From Microstegium vimineum (taxonomy: Eukaryota > Streptophyta > Magnoliopsida > Poales > Poaceae), in NCBI GenBank assembly GCA_022036555.1, contig CM039137.1, positions 7,070,319-7,134,318 of the forward strand: DNA of 64,000 nucleotides, in the 5' to 3' direction. The notes below the pieces were generated by a model, which was given only the letters and a program-made list of their open reading frames with translations, was not told the DNA's origin and made no database searches. Positions 34,392 through 46,405 of this stretch are shown piece after piece. The position numbers were made by a program, and so were the translations under genes. Position 1 is the first letter of the stretch; each line of letters opens with the position of its first letter.

Positions 34392-34816
34392 ACTGATTAT
34401 AAAGGCCTAAAAACTAAGTTTTAATGTTAAATTCTTGCTATGAAAACAGATAAATAAATTCTAAAACTAAATATATTTATCTTCGTAAATCAAAATCACT
34501 CGAGTCTGGAGTCTCCCTATATTACCCAGCATCGATTGGTAATAAAAAGCATCAACAATTGATACCATATATTTGTAATTAATTTTCTCCACAAGAAGAA
34601 GGCCCGATTGCAAACCTGAACTGACACCATGGTGGCTCTCACACCCCTCTTCTTTATACTTACTCGCCCAAATCTTCTATTGGCAAAAATAGCAACCTTT
34701 CCAACACACCCAACAGCAGCTAACTATTCCTCGATTGGATGTCATGAAGTTCGTCGCCAGACCAACTAGCCACATTCTATTCCCCTCCCCCAAGCATAGC
34801 CTCATCGCCCCGGACT

Positions 34817-35690
34817 TTTTTTTAGATCAAAGGCTCGGCCCTACTTTATTAGAAAGCTTAAGTTTGAACCTCCGATCGCCACTGGGGTTACCAATTTACA
34901 ATTGCGAACGAGAAACAGTGGATAGGTTCAAAGCCTAAGCCCAAAAGAGCATACCTCTCAACTAACCTTAACATCCAGAAGACTAACAACAGAGGATAAA
35001 AGACTAAGCAACATCTTACAACTAGATAAAAAAAGAACCAATTCCACTGACCAAAACGACAACAAATTCTAACCTCTGGTAGGCCGTGTTGCAGCTTCTC
35101 CACTATTGTTTCCGCCATGGCATTAGCTTTGGGCTTTAAAAGTGGCTTACACGACTTAACCAACAGAATTGTCTTATAGATGATAGTCTTCGGGGTTGCC
35201 AGGACCTTGTATTAAAGATGACATCGTTTCTCAACTTCCAAGAGTCCACATAGCACCTGCACATGCAAATAAGGTCAAACGCCTCAACCCCATGTAGATT
35301 GTCGAGAACCTATACAAACAAAGCTTCAAAAGAATTGGGTGATTTAGTCAACCCCAGTGTACAATAGAAAAACTTCCAAATGAACAATGCAATTGGACAC
35401 TGAAACATAATATGGTCATAGGTTTCTAAACTATCACAACCTTTGCAATGTGGTGACCTATACCACCTCCTCTTTTCAGCTATACTCCACTTGTATCTTG
35501 TCAAGTTAAGCCATCCATAGAAGATTTTAACTTTTAGAGGGGTTCTACATTGCCAAAACGTTCGGGCGCTAGCAAGACAACTACTGTTGTGGTCTAATTT
35601 TTCTACTCGAACTATAAAATCGAACATCTTACCTTCACACCCCGCGGCACCCTCAACTCTCACAACCTTTTCAATTACTTCTCCGATTTG
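34817..35690 (-). mobile_element. 3' fragment of an L1-type LINE with zf-RVT domain, decayed
   Basis: On the minus strand 35663-35310 encodes a zf-RVT (reverse-transcriptase zinc-binding) domain: TFWQCRTPLKVKIFYGWL, then C-x2-C (HCKGC) and ETYDHIMFQCPIALFIWKFF. The element then runs through a non-coding tail, including 35163-34888, to TTTGATCTAAAAAAAA, seen on the plus strand as a T run at 34817. This polarity, domain then 3' A-run, is that of a 5'-truncated plant L1. No clear target duplication was found. Confidence 0.7.
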
Positions 35691-36639
35691 AAGTGGTTTT
35701 CAAGGCGATTTCATATTTTTTAGTTAAAAAATCATGTAAATGCATGATAAGATTTTAAAACCACAAAATATGTCTAAGCTTCTATTTTTTTTAGAAAATC
35801 CTAGAGATGGTGTAGATCACCAAAAAAACCATATAAAGTATTTAGAACTTGTGAAAGTATCCATAGAAGCTACCAAAAATTATATTTAGCTCTAGAAAAT
35901 AAGGACAATATCTATAAAAAAATATAGGAAATTCCCAAAATATTGAATTGGTGTCTAAATGTTTTTTAAAACTATCAACAACAAAAACATAAGAATCAAC
36001 CAACAATTTTAGTGATGAATGTATTCTTGCTAGTTGCATCTCATGTTTTTGTTGTATAAAGTTTCAATACATCGACTAGAATGTTTTGAAAAAAAAATCT
36101 AGGTTTTAATGGCCAGTCCCATTTTCCTAAAAATCAACTTTATTTTTTTTGAATCTGTTAGAGATACTCTTACTAGTTTTAAATATTCTTTTTAGATTTG
36201 TCATGTCCAATTTTGTCTCAAGGATTTTTCTTGATTTTTTTTTAGAAACTAAGAGACAATTTTCGTGATTTAAAACCCATATGATGTATTAAAGATTTTT
36301 TAAAAAAAACAATGGATGAAACCACGTGAAGGTCACTTTTTAACGTAGGGAGGTAATTTAGTTATTGCAGAGTTGAGAGGGTCAGATGTCAGATTTTAAT
36401 GTTTAAATAACTAACAAAATCGAATCACAGGCCCACGGTCACGGCTAGAGTTCAGAAAGGTAAAAATACCTTTTCCATCGAACGTGATAATACCTATGCT
36501 GATCATGGATTAAAAAAAGAATATTGTCCTTTTACTCCGAGGGCTGGCAATAAATTAATTACAGCGACGGAGTACGATGGGAGTTGAAAAGTAGTGAAGG
36601 ATAGAATTACTAGGATAGGAGGCGCGCTTCGCCGCGCCC
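35691..36639. other. AT-rich intergenic, no gene seen
   Basis: Very AT-rich with many T and A runs. No inverted ends or coding with support. Confidence 0.4.
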
Positions 36640-36727
36640 GCATACTACGTACTACAGATTGGTACATACACACAGGCTGTGGCGCATACTACATACTACA
36701 GATTGGTACATACACACAGGCTGTGGC
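36640..36727. repeat. 44-bp tandem duplication
   Basis: Two units (36640-36683 and 36684-36727) read GCATACTAC(G/A)TACTACAG followed by ATTGGTACATACACACAGGC. They differ at one base, so the duplication is recent. Confidence 0.85.
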
Positions 36728-36950
36728 GCACATTATCAATGAAGTATAATACAGGAACAATAATTTTGATGCTCTAAATCGCATCAAATTCCTGGACGCA
36801 TAAAGATTGTAGTTATGCGTTAGCTCTTTTTTTTTCACACAGCACGTTTGGCAACTGCCTTTTGAAACAACAATAGTATTTGTCTGAATACTGATTTGAT
36901 GTGAACAGATAATGATTAAGTTACATGTGAAAATATATAGAAAACTAAGA

Positions 36951-39822
36951 AGGCATCTGACTGGTCATCTTCCGAACAGAAACTTTCCTCTGCTTAAGAC
37001 TCTTGGACTGCAATCAAAGAACTATAAAACCTGCAAGGAGTCTGACCCTCTTCTGTGAGATCTTTGAAACTGACGGCAAACTTTTACGTATTCTAGAATC
37101 TATAGGAATTAGTGTCCACTATTTACTTTTTAACTTAACATGTAAAAATGCATAGATAAACTTCAAACTGTACAATGCACAATGCAGAAAATGAGAGGCA
37201 ACACAAATGATAGCTAAAAAATGATACATAATTTTACGAAGGTGTTTTTTTACAGAAGATATATTGACAAACTATTTAGGTTCGGACAATCCTAGGTACC
37301 ACAACTATGACAAAGAGGAAAAAGATCTTTACTGTATGAAGTTTTACCCTATTTGGTGGGTGAACTATCAAAAAAATTTAAATTATTTCATCAAGGCTTT
37401 GAGAAACCAAATATTACAGTTTTATGAATATTGATCTCCATATAGGCAACCTTACATAAATCAGCATACCTAGAAGAAACATGTCTCATAGATTATCACA
37501 GAATGTTTGTAACAAAAGTGAACATGCAGTGGTCTGCAATATTCTTGGAGTGTCAGTGCTTATGGAAAATGGAAATCAAATCGCATAGCAATTACCTCAC
37601 CTCCTGGTATTTAAATTGAAAATACAATAAAAATGGCACCTCCGACTTTTGATTCATCAATGAATGCAAAAGAAGGGGACAACGTCCAGTAACTGTGTAA
37701 ATATGCTATGACCATGAGAGCTTAAGACCGACAAAGATGAGAAATCAATCCCACAAAAAACAGACTGAATAAGTGGAAGATGCCTCACATACTCTAAAAT
37801 ACAATGAAAAATAGCCATAGTACTGGATTAAGATGTTAAAGAAAATATATGGATCAACCGAACAAGCCTACCTTCATGATATAGGCAACAATCCCACAAG
37901 CTTTGATGCACTTCATGGAAGTATCAGGAGAATTAATAGGGCCATCTGAAAATGGCATTCAATGAACATTAAACAATGGGAGGCTTAATGCTATACATAT
38001 CTTTGGTTCGGTCATGGCTACATAAACACAGGATGGATGTACCCAAAAAAGAGAGACACTTTACACAATTTGAGAACACTGAACAATTTCTAACAGTAAG
38101 GTTTATATATAAACAGGTCATGCCTCGTACACACGACATATGTTTGCCTTTCAAGTTTTTTCAGTGGGATGACCTGTTTCTTAAGAGACATGTCTCTTAA
38201 GAAACAACAGTTATGCAACCGCGAAATTACCAATGTCCATATTATTATCATGCTGTACCCAGCCTTGAAACTGAAATAGGAATCTTCTGCTTTCTCGGCA
38301 AGCACAATATGATTATGCACCAGATAAATGATGTGTCTCTGAACATTAACTACCTGTGGTTCATAAAGTGGCATAGTTTGTGGATCGACCAGTAGGCAAA
38401 AGCTAATAGCTAGAGTGTCTAAAACTCAAATGATATTAGTTATGCACCAAACCTACTGGTATTTGATTGGGTGTAGACTAACCATGTGTTAGAACATAGA
38501 AGCAGAACCATGGATGGATCGATAAGATTTGTATTGCAGCAAAAGAAATCTGGTACCTAATTGAACAATACGTTCAGATTTCATCCCACAGCCAAGCAGC
38601 TGTCTTAGGAAATCAATGCAAGTAATCGGAAGAAACTTTGAAAGTTTATCAGCTCACCTTCATGGAGGAGAGGTCTAGTTATATCCACAACTTGGTGGGT
38701 AGCAGCAGCATGCAACAGCACCAAAGGCACAACTTGGTGGGTAGTGGCAGCTTGTGCAGGAGACAGTACAGCAGCAGCTGTCGGAACTCAGAAACTCTCA
38801 ATTTGAGCCTTGAGAAATTATTTATATCACAAGGTAACAACAGGGAAGAAGGTTAAAAAAATTCAAAAGATTCTAATCACAAGGTAACATAACACATGGT
38901 ATGCTCAATAGAAAAAAGAATAATACTCTTTGTAGATTGGTGAGCCTTACCCCTGTTACTTGAAATGCCTGTATGAGATCGTCAGTCATTGCTACCATAT
39001 TCATCCTCCTGTAGTACCTTGAAACAGCCAAATAGATGATGTGGTCCATATCAAATAACTGCAAGTAAAAAGTAAGAACCTAAAATATTCAAGGAAAAAA
39101 TATTGATCGTAACGATCCTCTTTTCTTTACTTCGAATCCACATATGGTGCTGACTGCTCAATGCCCTAGAGAACTAATGTGGTGACTGCTAAGATGGAAT
39201 GAATCAATCCCAATAATTCTCAATGGAATGTCACGGCAAAAAAAATTCTCCTGCCAATAGCTAGCTCACTTGATTCCATGTCAAGTCTGTAAGCAGTAGG
39301 CACTAAATCAACTAAAGCAGAGCTCGCAATAGTTTTCACAAACTAAAAACAATTACATTAGTGGTAGTTGGTAGAGGACTAATCTGAAAAAACACGGTAG
39401 CCTAAATGTGCTTATGTAACAATACAAATTCAATCCATGATATTCACGACACGTGTTCAAACCTGATTGTTGACCTCTTAGAAATTCTGGAATCGTAAAA
39501 TGCAAAACCGAAACAACCATGTCAGGTTTTTAAAATTCTCTGGTAGTATTATAGGCCTAACACAATTTATGAGATCCTCCAAAAATTAGGGACATCATTT
39601 TAACAAACAGTTGGTGTGCATCATGAGCAAGTCCCTTACTTGTGTAACTGAGACTGCAGAATTTATCGCCGAGAATCCGAAGGCCGGCTTCTGTGCAGAT
39701 AAGGAGACATGGTACAGGTTTGGTGGCACGATCCAAGAAGCGCGGTTGCGGAGCATGGCCATGTGCATCTCGAGCACACTACTGCAGACGACGGACATTT
39801 GATGCGGTGGAGCTTGGACCAT
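36951..39822 (-). CDS. Candidate spliced gene, unrecognised, possibly decayed
   Basis: Several minus-strand segments have good splice borders and an open frame: 39822-39640 (ATG start, ...SAQKPAFGFSAINSAVSVTQ|GTAAGG); 39058-38965 or so (TTTTTACTTGCAG| LFDMDHIIYLAVSRYYRRMN ...|GTAACAG); about 38358-38232 (QRHIIYLVHNHIVLAEKAED...); about 37947-37873 (INSPDTSMKCIKACGIVAYI); and a last piece ending SVRKMTSQMPS-stop near 36951. The first two join in phase 0. The piece near 38780-38640 cannot be joined in a consistent phase, so either an exon boundary is wrong, a base is missing, or the gene is dead. I do not recognise the family. Confidence 0.3.
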
Positions 39823-40612
39823 CTGAAGTCGAGCCCCTTACCGTAGCAATCGTCGGGCCTGTGCTGTCCTTGTTGCCGAGCATGGTGCATGGATGCACGC
39901 CGTTGAGGTGCATCCTGGGCTCCTGGCAAAGAAGGCACCGAGGGGCCTTGTGGGGGCCAACATCACCCTAAGGCCTCAGCGAGGCTAGCAAGTAGGCAAG
40001 CACTGGCCGGCCAGCCCTGCCACACCTGCCCTGCCCTCATCGAAACCATCCAATGATGGCAGCGGCGACAGAGGCTGTGCCACACCGCCTGGGAGCAGGT
40101 GTGCGTGATGTCATTACCCCTCCGCCGTGTGGTATGGGTGCCGCACCCAAGCGCACCATCTGCATGCCTCCCCGTGTGGACATCGTCCTCGAGGTCCATG
40201 ACGCATGCGTGCCCACCTCCTCGTCGTTGGAGCTGCTTCGCCGCCGCAGGTCTCTGGATGTCTGGATCTAGACCGCCGACGGATCTTGAGTAGAAGCGGG
40301 TGATGATGGGCACAGTAGCGGCGGGCGGCGCAGTCCGAGAGTGGAGAAGATGCAAGGAGACGGAGGAGGCGAGGTGAGCGAGATGACGGAGGAGGCGAGG
40401 ATGGATGAAGAGAGAGACAGTCTGCACTCGACCAAAACGGTGGACTGGGCCACGCCGCCGTGTCCGCGGTCTACGCCTGCCGGTCACACGCGACCGGAAG
40501 ACCGGCAACCGGAGCACTGCACGGCAACGTGGCACACGCGGATTGGAAAGCCGTACACAAACAGTAGGCATAATGGCCGTGAGCGCGCGGATCCTACGCG
40601 CCATATGAAGTT
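39823..40612. other. GC-rich stretch upstream of the candidate gene
   Basis: Raised GC from about 39640 to 40600 gives overlapping open frames on both strands (39963-40634 minus, 40341-40745 plus) with no recognisable product. It could be the 5' end and promoter of the candidate minus-strand gene. Confidence 0.3.
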
Positions 40613-40670
40613 TCATATTCATATTCATATTCATATCATATATTCATATTCATATTCATATTCATATTTC

Positions 40671-40728
<58 letters not shown>
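40613..40728. repeat. Compound microsatellite (CATATT)n then (AT)n
   Basis: Six-base CATATT units run from 40613 to about 40678, followed by about 24 AT dinucleotides to 40728. Such runs are prone to length errors and polymorphism. Confidence 0.95.
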
Positions 40729-40729
<1 letters not shown>

Positions 40730-40736
40730 CAAGGAT

Positions 40737-42751
40737 CCCTTATAACAAATGGATGGACATGGTTTTGTCCACGTTTCTTGTGCGCAAATGAACTCGTGAC
40801 CCCTCAGCTCGTGAATCTAATTTAGCTGCGTCCAGCAACGAAGCCAGGAATCAACGAAGCCACGGCTGGCTTCCTCTTCTTCTTGCTCGAGCCCCTCCTT
40901 TCCTTCTTCTTCCTCTTCATGGCGGTAGAAATCATGACCGTAGGGGGGGCTGGAGCACGGGTAGCCCCCCGCTGGCTTCATCGCTGGCTGCGTCAGTTCA
41001 CTCAGTTTGAATGACCCGATGATCTCAAAACGACGGTATTCACGGGATCACTCGGAGTAACACCAGTGTTACACACTCGCTCTGACGAACACAGTGTTGA
41101 GTACTAGTGAGTACAATGTCTGACTGTCAGTGTCAGTGTGTGTTGCGCGTTGTTCGCTTGGCTTATCAGCCATTAAAATAGTGTTTTTCTCTAAAAAACA
41201 GACATAAACCGTATTAGCCGGTGTATCAGCCACCGAAACGATTACGTTATCATCCTCCGCCAAGCCAAAGGCATACAGCATACCTGTTCACTTCAATTTA
41301 CATGTCGTGTCCAGTGTCCAATGCTCCGGTCAAAAGTCATCTTGAGCTCCAGCAGTTCAGCGTACGGTATTAACATGGCTTCAAACTTTAGAAATCTGTT
41401 GGTTTATATGGGATTGTCCCATTATGAATTCTCAAAGGCCCATAAAAAAATCTAAAAAGCTCATTTATGTGGTCAAAAAGTGAAAGTGAGAAAACTTGAG
41501 TCCACCTTGTTGATGAATATTAAGATAGTCATGCTTAAATATGGAAGTCATCTTAAGGACATGCTTTGTTTTTGTCCATGCCACGGTGTGGCGGTGGCGG
41601 CCAGGAAGTACGCCACAGCTGCCATAGTCTCGCCATAATCATCATCTGCTAGACGACAAGCAGCATGAGCAAACGACAAGGTAAAAAAAAAAGCTTGTGG
41701 CAGCCAATGCTTAGATTAGAACCAAATGGCACCCTCAACTGATGTGGCAACCAAACTTAAGGCGTAGCGTGTTGTGGCTGTAAGTCAAACACACACGCAC
41801 TAAATCTTGTGTGACGATGAGGAAAAAAGCTATCGGTTTCACGGAGGGCACACAACACGAGTTCAGGGCGTGAGCCACCGCCGCCGTCGCCCTCCTCCCT
41901 GTCCACTACAGTTGGTACCCCTCCCTTCCCCTCCGGTATCTCACTAGAGGCTGAAGGGAGCGGGGATTCATTGATTTTAATAAGTTTCTCTAGTAGATTG
42001 AGTGATTAGGGTTAGAGTTTCCATGCCAAAGTTTTTGGTATTGGAGTTTATCTCCTCCTTCTCCTCCTCTCTGGCAATGGTGAAGAAGAAGGGTGGAATC
42101 GTCTTCTCCATGACGGTTTCGTTGAATACCAGGGCGACAACTTCGGCGTCACCATCTTCATCGACATGACGACATGGAGATTTTTGTTTCCGGACGGCGG
42201 CATCAAGGTGGAGATGATGTCGCCACCATAGAATAACTTTTTCCAGTCTTTTCTTCGTTTTGTTGTGGTTAGATCTGGCCACAATGAAAGACTAGGGAGA
42301 ATATTTTTCAAATCAGTCTTCCTCGTTCTTCGATGGCAGAAAGAAGAAGAAGAAGGAAGACACCAGAAAGAAGAAAAAGATCCTCAATTCCACCTATAGG
42401 AATGTTGGTCGTCGTTCGTTGGGCAGTTGTTCTCAGGCCAGTTACCGAATGTTTGTCTGTGCGGTCATATACAATGCAAAGCGATTAACGGGTTAGATTT
42501 TGAGCTGTGTTATTCACAACGTGGGTACTATTTCGTATTACAAAGTACTTGTAATGTATTGATGTACTCATGTTTCATATAATATAATTCTTCTTTCATA
42601 AAAAAAAAAGATGAGTAAAAAAGCCCACATGCGCACATTTGTTGGATGGGCCAGGCGGGGCGAGAACGAGGGCGTGTGGCATCTGGGTGAAATGATTCGC
42701 CCAAATCCGGCTCCTCATAGATTTAGTTTTCTTATTACTTGGCTTAAGTTA
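40737..42751. other. Intergenic, no supported gene
   Basis: Contains short frames only. 41863-42360 is moderately GC-rich with GAAGAAG runs (42330-42385), and frames on the minus strand (41977-42311) have no recognisable product. Confidence 0.4.
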
Positions 42752-43116
42752 GAGCATCTCCAACGGTTTTGCAAATGGGTTTTGCATTCTTGTTTTTGCA
42801 AAAAAAAAGTCTAAAAAAATCTATCAACGGTTTGACAAATAGGTTTTGCATTTTTGTTAACTTGACAATTTCCTAGGAAGAATTGACATATATGCCTAGC
42901 GGATCGCGCTTGGTATTTTCCGCGCTCGACTAATTTTGGTAATCGCCGCAACAATTTCCACAATTTTGGTAATTGTCAAGTCAATTTTGTTAATTGTCAA
43001 GTCAGTTTTGTCAAACCGTTGGAGATTGATTCTTTTTATCTTTGTCATATTTATTTGAGACTTGACAAACTCTCAAATTTATTAATTAAAATATACAAAA
43101 CCAGTTGGAGATGCTC
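42752..43116. mobile_element. MITE with GAGCATCTCCAAC ends
   Basis: The left end GAGCATCTCCAACGGTTTTG and the reverse complement of the right end GAGCATCTCCAACTGGTTTT match. TTA flanks both sides (42749-42751 and 43117-43119). The interior repeats TTTTGCAAAAA, GGTTTTGCATT and GTCAA(G/A)TC words. It is the same family as 63144-63483. Confidence 0.85.
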
Positions 43117-43575
43117 TTATCACATGTCATCCATACCCCTATTCATCTGTTTTTCTTTTCTTTTCCCAAATTTTGGGCACGCAAAAGGACAATCTTGTCC
43201 CAAGTCACTCGGCGACCACAATCCCTAATTTTTACAGTCCAGATTTTAGTGATCCACAACAACCGGGTCCAAACAAAGAACTAAAGCAATGCTGCTGCGC
43301 TCTGACCTGCTAATAACTAGATAGCCGCTAGCACTGTCTGACAATGCGTTGGCTTCATCCTCCACATGGGAACACTTCCACAACCAAGCAACAAGTATGT
43401 TTCAGCATCTACACTCTTCTGTCAGTCTGTGAATTGCTGTCCGGCTCCACTCACTCCGTGACTTGCTAGGTGTTTTAGGCTACGAGCGAGTATCGGAGTA
43501 TGTACAATTCCGTGCACTCGTCTTCTACTGACAATCTAAACAGAAACCGAAACAGTTTCGAATCACGTTGCCTGA
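43117..43575. other. 3' flank of the IQD gene
   Basis: No feature other than probable 3' UTR close to the IQD stop codon. No polyadenylation signal could be assigned. Confidence 0.4.
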
Positions 43576-45500
43576 TCACCAGAAGCTGTCCAGGTAGTAG
43601 TCTCTGGCCACCTCGTCGCTGACCCTGATCCCGGAGAAGCCGAAGCCGGCCGTCCGGGTCGCGTCCGAGCACTGGTAGCAGAACTCGCCGCCGTGCCCGT
43701 CCGCATGCGAGCACGACCTCCTCGACGCCCCTTCTCGGGTGACGCTCGTCCTCGGCGCCTGCTCGGCGTCCGTCGCCGCCTGCCGCTGCCTCGGCGCGCT
43801 GTGGCACCGCGTCCTGGCCGCGGAGGACACGGTGCCGGCCATGTACCGCGGGCTGACGAGCGCGTCCCGGTCCCGCTGCGTCGTGGCGCGCCGCCGCCGT
43901 GGCGTGCTGGCCAGGCTGTGCTCGACGCTCTTGGCGGGCGAGGAGTCGTAGGAGGCGAACCGGGGCGTGCTCTGTGCAGTCTTGGAGCCCCGGGTGTCGT
44001 CGTCGCACTCGCGGGCGCTCCGCCGGAACGACAGCCGCGCGGGCTGCTGCTGCTGCTTGCCGCCGGGGAGAGGCGAGCACAACGGCGTCGGCGCCGCGTG
44101 GCGGTGGCACTCCGGCAAGTGGTCCGGGTTGTACCTGCTGGTGATCCGCGAGGACCGGGATCGGAGGTGGCAAGTGTCCATCTCCACGATCCGCGGGCTG
44201 CGCTCGTAGTTGGAGTCCGTGCTGTCAGACAGCATCCGGCGGTGCACCGGCGTCGTCGCCAGCGGCTTCATCTGGACGTCCCGAGCAAAGATCCTCTCCT
44301 GCACGACAAAAAACCATATATAAGATTAAAAAAAAACAGGCTCCGGAGGTGCAATTTCGTCACCACGAACATCGTTAATCATGCAGCAGAAGTTGCAAAA
44401 GAAAAAAAAACATGTGGATTACTTCTTGTTCCATGGATTTCCGGTACGAAGCAGTCTTGACGGCGATGGAGTCGGCTTGCAGCCGCATGAGCGTCTGCAA
44501 TCTGTGCAACGTCGTGGCTGCCTGCTTCCTCACCAGGTAGCCCCGTACCAACGCCTGGATCTTGACCAGTGACCGGAGAGCTCGAAGCGCTCTCCTCGCC
44601 TGACACCAAGGATTCAAACCCAATGGCCACTGTCAGACTTCCGCTCTAGGCGAAAAAGTGTTTAGTACTACAGTATATTAAACAACTCCGGATTAGGTAA
44701 TGAGGCTTATGTCAGGCTACGTGATAATCAACTGCTCTGACGCGAAACAGAAACTTTGTAGTACGGTAAAGTCTTCGCCAACGCAGAGGAACAAAGTAAA
44801 CAATTGCACGACGGATCAACGTGCAGATTTTGTATAGTACCGACAACGCAAGAGTTAACAAACGACTGTGCATCATGGAAAAGAAAATGGAGCAGGAGCA
44901 GAAGTGACATCACATACAACAACTGCCTAGTCCACCTAGCCAATCAGTAAACAAACAAAAACGCTGACGAATGTAGCAAAAATACACTGAAAGAGGTATC
45001 TGCATCGTTGCACAAAAAGAAACTTCTATACTGCATGACTTTTTTTTAGAAAAAGGGGGAAATTGCAGGGGTTTTTTGTTTTTAAAAAAAACAATACTTC
45101 TCGTGTACTTAGTTCTACTACCAGGTACGAGTGAACAAGAAGCTATGAAGAGATGAGAGCGAGAAGAATAGACGGAAGCTCGGGACGATCGTACCAGGTA
45201 GCCTCTGAATGTTTTCTGGATCACGACCGCGGCACGGTGCTCTCGAGCTCTCGCGTCCTCCCTTGCTGGCCTCACCAGTTGCGACCATTCCACCGCGGCA
45301 GGAGGAGCGACGGCGTCCTGACCGGACGACGACCGCGCGCCGCCGTCAGCTCCGCTCTTCCTCTGCTTTGCGAAGCTCCACCTCTTCTTCTCCGTCTCCG
45401 GGCCGTCGCTCCCGACATGGTTCCGGTTCGCCTCGAGTCCTCTGTGCTCTTCCTTTCTGCCCGTCAGTAGCTGCTTGAGCCATCTCACGATGCGCCTCAT
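43576..45500 (-). CDS. IQD: IQ67-domain (IQD) calmodulin-binding protein, three exons
   Basis: Exons 45500-45195 (102 codons), 44599-44423 (59) and 44298-43576 (241 with stop) join in phase 0 with canonical sites, giving about 401 residues. The IQ67 core spans the first junction, where this family has its conserved intron: AAVVIQKTFRGYL | ARRALRALRSLVKIQALVRG YLVRKQ and then TLHRLQTLMRLQADS, giving three IQ-type repeats with the basic 1-5-8-14 helix. The C-terminal half is Ser/Arg-rich and holds the DUF4005 motif (SPRYMAGTVSSAARTRCHSAPRQR). It ends YYLDSFW. IQD proteins bind calmodulin and act as scaffolds on microtubules, at the plasma membrane or in the nucleus. The high isoelectric point seen here (many Arg) is typical. 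Which IQD number it is cannot be told. Confidence 0.92.
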
Positions 45501-46405
45501 GCTGCGGCAATTCTCTGCGCACGAGAACGCAAGAAATCGATCGGTCAACGAAAGGAACGGGGTTTTCTTCAATAGAAAGGAATGGGGGTAAGCGTTACAG
45601 CAAAGGAAGATCAACATGCGGAATTCATCAACAGAGGAGCAGAGCAATCAAAGAAAAGAAGAACGGGGCGCTGCAGATGGGAATTTCGGCGGAAAAAAAT
45701 AAATAAAACTACACTACAATACAGTCAGATGAGAAATATCAGCAAGTGAAGAAAGCGGCAAATTTTGGAATGGATGGACGATGACACGGCAAGCTGTGCC
45801 TCCAACTAGAGGGGAAAGCTAGAGAGCGTTTGCGTTTGGTTTGAAAGCGGCCGAAGGAGGAGGCGCCTGGAGCAAGAAACACCGGATACAACCTTTTTTC
45901 GTTCCGTAGGCAAAAAGCCAGTCGACTGCTAAAAGGGCAAAAGGCAGCGAATTGCACAGAGGAATCCTTGGGAGTGGATTGGACTTGAAGAAGCAAAACG
46001 AAAAAGAAGCTCAAGCTTGAAGCAGCAGCGTCAGAAAGAAGCTCGCGAGATCAAATTCGCAGAGCAAGCAGCGGCAAAAGAGGCGGCTCGGAATTAGGCA
46101 GCAAATTACAGGTAGAGGAGAGGAAGCCGGCGAGGTTTACGCGCGGGCGTCGTGCAAGCCCCGAAGAGGAAAGCGAGCTGCTAATCTTTTCGCTGAAAAC
46201 CATGCGCGGATCAGCCTCTCGAACCGAACCGTAAAAGAAAGAGAGAGCAGCGATCCCCACACAGCGGCAGCGGCAGCGGCAGCGGCGATCGGATTAGTAG
46301 GAGGCGGCGAGCGCCGTGACTGACGCGTGGGCCTCCACGACTCGGCACCGCACAGTCAGTCGCGTCCCCCCCCCCGGCCGGGCCGGGCTCACGAGAGAGA
46401 GAGAG
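45501..46405 (-). promoter_or_regulatory. 5' leader (probably with an intron) and core promoter of the IQD gene
   Basis: Upstream of the IQD start the sequence is intron-like to about 46040, then GC-rich. A GCC/GCT trinucleotide run (46263-46287) and a GA run (46393-46405) look like leader and promoter-proximal features. A leader exon around 46050-46290 spliced to the start-codon exon is plausible and common in IQD genes, but no donor was decided. Confidence 0.4.

Noticed and set aside
43693..44460. 255-codon frame on the plus strand opposite the IQD last exon
   Set aside because: Antisense shadow of a GC-rich exon; the minus-strand frame has conserved IQD motifs and splice sites.
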